Shown: piece by piece, positions 61,473 to 64,000 of the stretch
How positions within the stretch are numbered: the first letter of the stretch is position 1
Layout of the letters: each line of letters starts with the position of its first letter
Source of the DNA: Rhizobium sp. R711
Lineage (GTDB): Bacteria; Pseudomonadota; Alphaproteobacteria; Rhizobiales; Rhizobiaceae
Length of the DNA: 64,000 nucleotides
Reading direction: 5' to 3'
Assembly: GCF_002211365.1 (NCBI RefSeq)
Contig: NZ_LOKZ01000034.1
Location: 186,001 to 250,000, forward strand
Notes under the pieces: generated by a model
The model's input: only the letters and a program-made list of their open reading frames with translations
The model's database searches: none
What the model was told of the DNA's origin: nothing
Program-made: the position numbers and the translations under genes

Positions 61473-61558
61473 CGTAGATGCTGTCCGATCTGCGGAAGCG
61501 ATCCGCAAGAAACCGGAACGGCTGCAGAGCGCAGCCGGCAAATCTGTCTTTCAGCCAT
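61469..61558 (-). CDS. 29-residue leader ORF coupled to cobP
   Basis: Starts ATG at 61558 behind a strong GGAGG and reads MAERQICRLRSAAVPVSCGS, ending with the stop overlapping the cobP start (ATGA at 61472-61469). The peptide is basic with two Cys and no membrane segment. It is probably translated to bring ribosomes to cobP. It is the first open frame after the cobalamin riboswitch; its ribosome site can pair with the sequence next to the B12 box. Confidence 0.65.
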   Translation of the reverse strand: MAERQICRLRSAAVPVSCGSLPQIGQHLR

Positions 61559-61599
61559 GACAACCTCCGTGCTGGCAGCGGGCATCGCCCAGGAATGGG

Positions 61600-61965
61600 C
61601 TTCTCGCCCGGCACGGTTGGCAGGTCTCCTGGCTCGCGGGTTTTGGCCGCGACCGGGGCAGACCGGAAACCGGTCGCCCCAGATCGTGCCAGCGGGTCTT
61701 CCTCGCCTTCCCGGCTGCATTTCATGAAAAGGCGGACGATTCGTAGACGTAAGAGGCGTCCTGCCCCGGTTGATCATGATGCACTGCCAGTGACTTTTCC
61801 GTCGCCACTTTCGCGCCACCCGCCTGCACCATCGCAGACTGTCAGTGACACGAAACCAACGTCGGACGGAAAACCCTGACCGCTCTACAGTCGCGGGGTC
61901 GGCTATGATAGCGGTGCCCTGATTGGGTCCACCGCTTCACATTCCCTTTTCATCCGCACCGATTC
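61600..61965 (-). ncRNA. Cobalamin riboswitch (B12 element)
   Basis: Read on the minus strand, the 3' part holds the B12 box AGCCAGGAGACCTGCC (61634-61619), preceded by GGGAAGGCGAGGAAGACCCG (about 61711-61692). Far upstream lie the other conserved blocks, GGGAATGTGAAGCGGTGG near 61945 and GCCGACCCCGCGACTGTA near 61900. Between them is a long variable domain (about 120 extra bases) holding its own stem TTTTCCGTC/GACGGAAAA and a CACTGGCAGTG hairpin. Adenosylcobalamin binding would lower expression of cobP-W-N-O. The downstream pairing suggests control of translation. Confidence 0.85.
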
Positions 61966-62241
61966 AACCGGTCCGGAACCATCCGTTATGAATTCATCGT
62001 TAGGCAAGGCCACTGGCGAAGTCAATCAAGCCGTCGCTGAGCGGAATGCCAATGCATGCCTAAAACCGCACCAAGACGACCTTCTCTACCAAATTTATCG
62101 TCTTTTATCAGTAGTTTACGTCACAAATAATTATTGCCGGCGCCGGGCTTTTGCCGCAATTGCGTCGCAAGCGGGTGGCGCCATTGGCTTGCCCTTCCCT
62201 CACCGCACTTGATCGCGCCTATACCTGCCTATTTTCCTGTC
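61966..62241. other. Divergent promoter region of the cob operon and the ClC gene
   Basis: About 276 bases between the riboswitch and the ClC start. It is AT-rich at 62085-62135. An in-frame ATG stretch from 61988 gives 74 codons with no family and no ribosome site, so I leave it out. Confidence 0.4.
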
Positions 62242-64000
62242 ATGCTCCTAAAAACCAATATCCGCCGTTTCGGTCCGTTTCATACCCTTCTCGATATCGG
62301 GCGGATGCGCGCTCTGCTGCGGCGCAGCGAGATGGGGATGGTCATCGCCGGCGCGATGGTCGGGGTAATCTCCGGCCTGGCCGTGACAGGCATGAGCCTC
62401 GTTTCCCGCGAAATGCACAGCCTCATCTTCGGAATCAGCGACGTCGACAGGTTGAGTTCGTCGCAGATCGACAACAAGCTCGTGTTGCTGACCGCACCCG
62501 TTTGCGGCGGCTTGCTGCTCGGGCTCTTGCTGTTTGTGCTTGCCAAGACCCGCAAGAAGCCAATGGTGGACCCGATCGAGGCAAACGCGCTGCATGGCGG
62601 TCGGCTATCTCTCACCGATAGTATTCTGGTCGCGGTCCAGAATCTCATTTCGAACGGCTTCGGTGCGTCGGTCGGCCTGGAAGCCGGCTACACGCAGTTG
62701 GCGGCAGGGCTGGCCTCTAAACTTGGCCTCAAGCTGCAACTTCGCCGCTCGGACCTACGTGTTCTCGTCGGATGCGGTGCGGCGGGAGCCATTGCAGCCG
62801 CTTTCCACGCACCGCTGACGGGCGCCTTCTATGCATTCGAACTCATCATTGGCTCCTACACCATCGTTTCGCTGACGCCGGTCGTCGTTTCCGCACTGGT
62901 CTCGACGCAGATTGCGCGTCTGCTCGCCGGCAGCGATTTCCTGATCGACGTCGGCAGCTTCGGTACAGTCATGCCAGCCGACTATGTACCGGCCCTCCTC
63001 CTCGGCGCGTTTTGCGCGGGCATCGGGATCATGATCATGCAGGGCGTCGCCTGGATCGAGGAATTGGCTCGCAGGAGTTCCATCACAACGCCGCTGCGTC
63101 CTGCCCTTGGCGGCATCGTCGTCGGTCTGCTCGCGCTGATCACGCCGCAGGTGCTGTCAGCCGGCCACGGCGCGCTACACCTCAATCTCGGACGCGATAT
63201 CGCCATCCCGGCACTTGTGGGTCTCTTCCTCCTGAAGGCCTTCGCCTCCGCTATCTCAATCGGCTCCGGCTTCAGAGGCGGCCTGTTCTTCGCGTCCCTG
63301 TTCATGGGGGCGTTGGTGGGGAAACTCTTCGCCTATTCCGCACCCTACTTCGCTCACGCCACGCTGACACCCGTCATCTACGCCGTCGTCGGTATGAGCT
63401 CGCTTGCGGTCGCCGTTATCGGCGGGCCACTGACGATGACCTTTCTCGCGCTCGAAATTACCGGCGACTTTCCAATTACCGCGCTGGTGCTGGCGGCAGT
63501 CATCACGTCCTCGCTCGTCGTGCGCAGCACCTTCGGCTACTCCTTCGCAACATGGCGCTTCCACCTGCGCGGCGAGAGCATTCGCAGCGCTCACGATGTC
63601 GGCTGGATCCGCAACTTGACTGTCGACCGCCTGATGCGCGCCGATGTTAAGACGGCCAACGCCGCCCTCACCATCGACGAATTCAAGGAACGCTTCCCCA
63701 TCGGTTCGGCACAGCGCGTGGTCCTGGTCGATGATACAGGCAAATACAGCGGCCTCGTTCTCGTCCCGGACATTTACGCAAACCTGACCGACACCGACGA
63801 AACCGGCAAGGATCTCAGCGAATTCATCCGCTACAAGAACGATTTCCTGCAGCCGCAAATGAACGCCAAGCAGGCAGCCGCCATCTTCGACAAGACCGAA
63901 AGCGAAGCCCTCGCCGTCGTCAACAATCTGATTGAGCGCAAGGTCGTCGGGCAGCTGAGCGAGGCACATACGTTGCGCCGCTACAGCGAAGAGCTCGATC
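62242..64000 (+). CDS. ClC-family chloride channel/antiporter with C-terminal CBS region, cut by window edge
   Basis: Inner-membrane ion carrier, about 586 residues visible. The ClC fold is clear: MGMVIAGAMVGVISGLAVTG, ISNGFGASVGLEAGYTQLAA (position of the gating Glu of GxExP), FHAPLTGAFYAFELIIGSY and SIGSGFRGGLFFASLFMGAL, then ALEITGDFPITALVLAAVIT. From about residue 450 a cytosolic CBS-type region begins (VDRLMRADVKTANAALTIDE, RVVLVDDTGKYSGLVLVPDI). The canonical GSGIP and GREGP filters are altered. The ATG at 62242 fits; the end lies beyond the window. Chloride, nitrate, fluoride or proton exchange cannot be decided. Confidence 0.92.
   Translation, partial: MLLKTNIRRFGPFHTLLDIGRMRALLRRSEMGMVIAGAMVGVISGLAVTGMSLVSREMHSLIFGISDVDRLSSSQIDNKLVLLTAPVCGGLLLGLLLFVLAKTRKKPMVDPIEANALHGGRLSLTDSILVAVQNLISNGFGASVGLEAGYTQLAAGLASKLGLKLQLRRSDLRVLVGCGAAGAIAAAFHAPLTGAFYAFELIIGSYTIVSLTPVVVSALVSTQIARLLAGSDFLIDVGSFGTVMPADYVPALLLGAFCAGIGIMIMQGVAWIEELARRSSITTPLRPALGGIVVGLLALITPQVLSAGHGALHLNLGRDIAIPALVGLFLLKAFASAISIGSGFRGGLFFASLFMGALVGKLFAYSAPYFAHATLTPVIYAVVGMSSLAVAVIGGPLTMTFLALEITGDFPITALVLAAVITSSLVVRSTFGYSFATWRFHLRGESIRSAHDVGWIRNLTVDRLMRADVKTANAALTIDEFKERFPIGSAQRVVLVDDTGKYSGLVLVPDIYANLTDTDETGKDLSEFIRYKNDFLQPQMNAKQAAAIFDKTESEALAVVNNLIERKVVGQLSEAHTLRRYSEELD

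Noticed and set aside
1..64000. CRISPR arrays, tRNA and rRNA genes
   Set aside because: No regularly spaced repeats and no cloverleaf with a GTTCGAATC-type T-arm or CCA end was noticed in the gaps; a covariance search was not possible.

Overview
The window reads as chromosomal DNA of a fast-growing rhizobium, most likely Sinorhizobium/Ensifer or a close Rhizobiaceae relative. It is GC-rich with wobble-GC codon use. It carries the rhizobial very-long-chain fatty acid (VLCFA) lipid A cluster (acpXL-fabZXL-fabF2XL-fabF1XL-adhXL-lpxXL), aerobic-pathway cobalamin genes under Pseudomonas denitrificans-type names, a zur/znu locus of alphaproteobacterial layout, and an N-terminally extended UvrB. The genus call is inference from gene families and order; no database was searched.

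Layout. 1-7.6 kb: a chemotaxis receptor cut by the left edge, then small metabolic genes and two disrupted genes, a two-domain peptidoglycan-hydrolase-like protein and a DyP peroxidase. 7.7-10.6 kb: uvrB, followed by palindromic intergenic repeats. 11.2-14.3 kb: an MscS channel with a cyclic-nucleotide-binding domain, and an IS1182-like element whose transposase has lost an internal block. 14.8-19.5 kb: two hypothetical proteins, cspA, dusA, an FAH-family enzyme, a gamma-carbonic anhydrase and a small frameshifted helical protein. 19.6-24.7 kb: a zinc module (zur-znuB-znuC divergent from znuA, then a COG0523 GTPase behind its own candidate Zur box and a coupled 55-residue protein) and an RcnB-like periplasmic protein.

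24.8-38.7 kb: a carbohydrate locus on the minus strand (ABC importer, GH2 beta-mannosidase-like, sugar isomerase, Gfo/Idh oxidoreductase, aldo/keto reductase, GH43) facing a divergent LacI regulator. Several intergenic hairpins probably tune expression along it. 38.7-42.7 kb: gnd, an AraC/SRPBCC/VOC trio and a PAS protein. 42.8-48.2 kb: the VLCFA lipid A operon, in which one of two ketosynthases lacks the usual catalytic cysteine motif and looks like a chain-length-factor partner. 48.4-61.9 kb: two cobalamin blocks, cobE/nucleoside hydrolase/cobA-B-C-D and cobP-W-N-O-eamA. The second is led by a cobalamin riboswitch and a 29-codon ORF whose stop overlaps the cobP start. 62.2 kb to the end: a ClC-family channel cut by the right edge.

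Four genes carry single-base frameshifts (one also a nonsense codon), and an ArsR gene has no canonical start codon. This may be genuine decay or base-call error, and raw reads are needed to decide. No tRNA, rRNA, CRISPR array, prophage or defence island was recognised. The best leads for new biology are the riboswitch/leader-ORF/cobP arrangement, the zinc-starvation GTPase with its coupled small protein, the ketosynthase/CLF pair and the atypical ClC.
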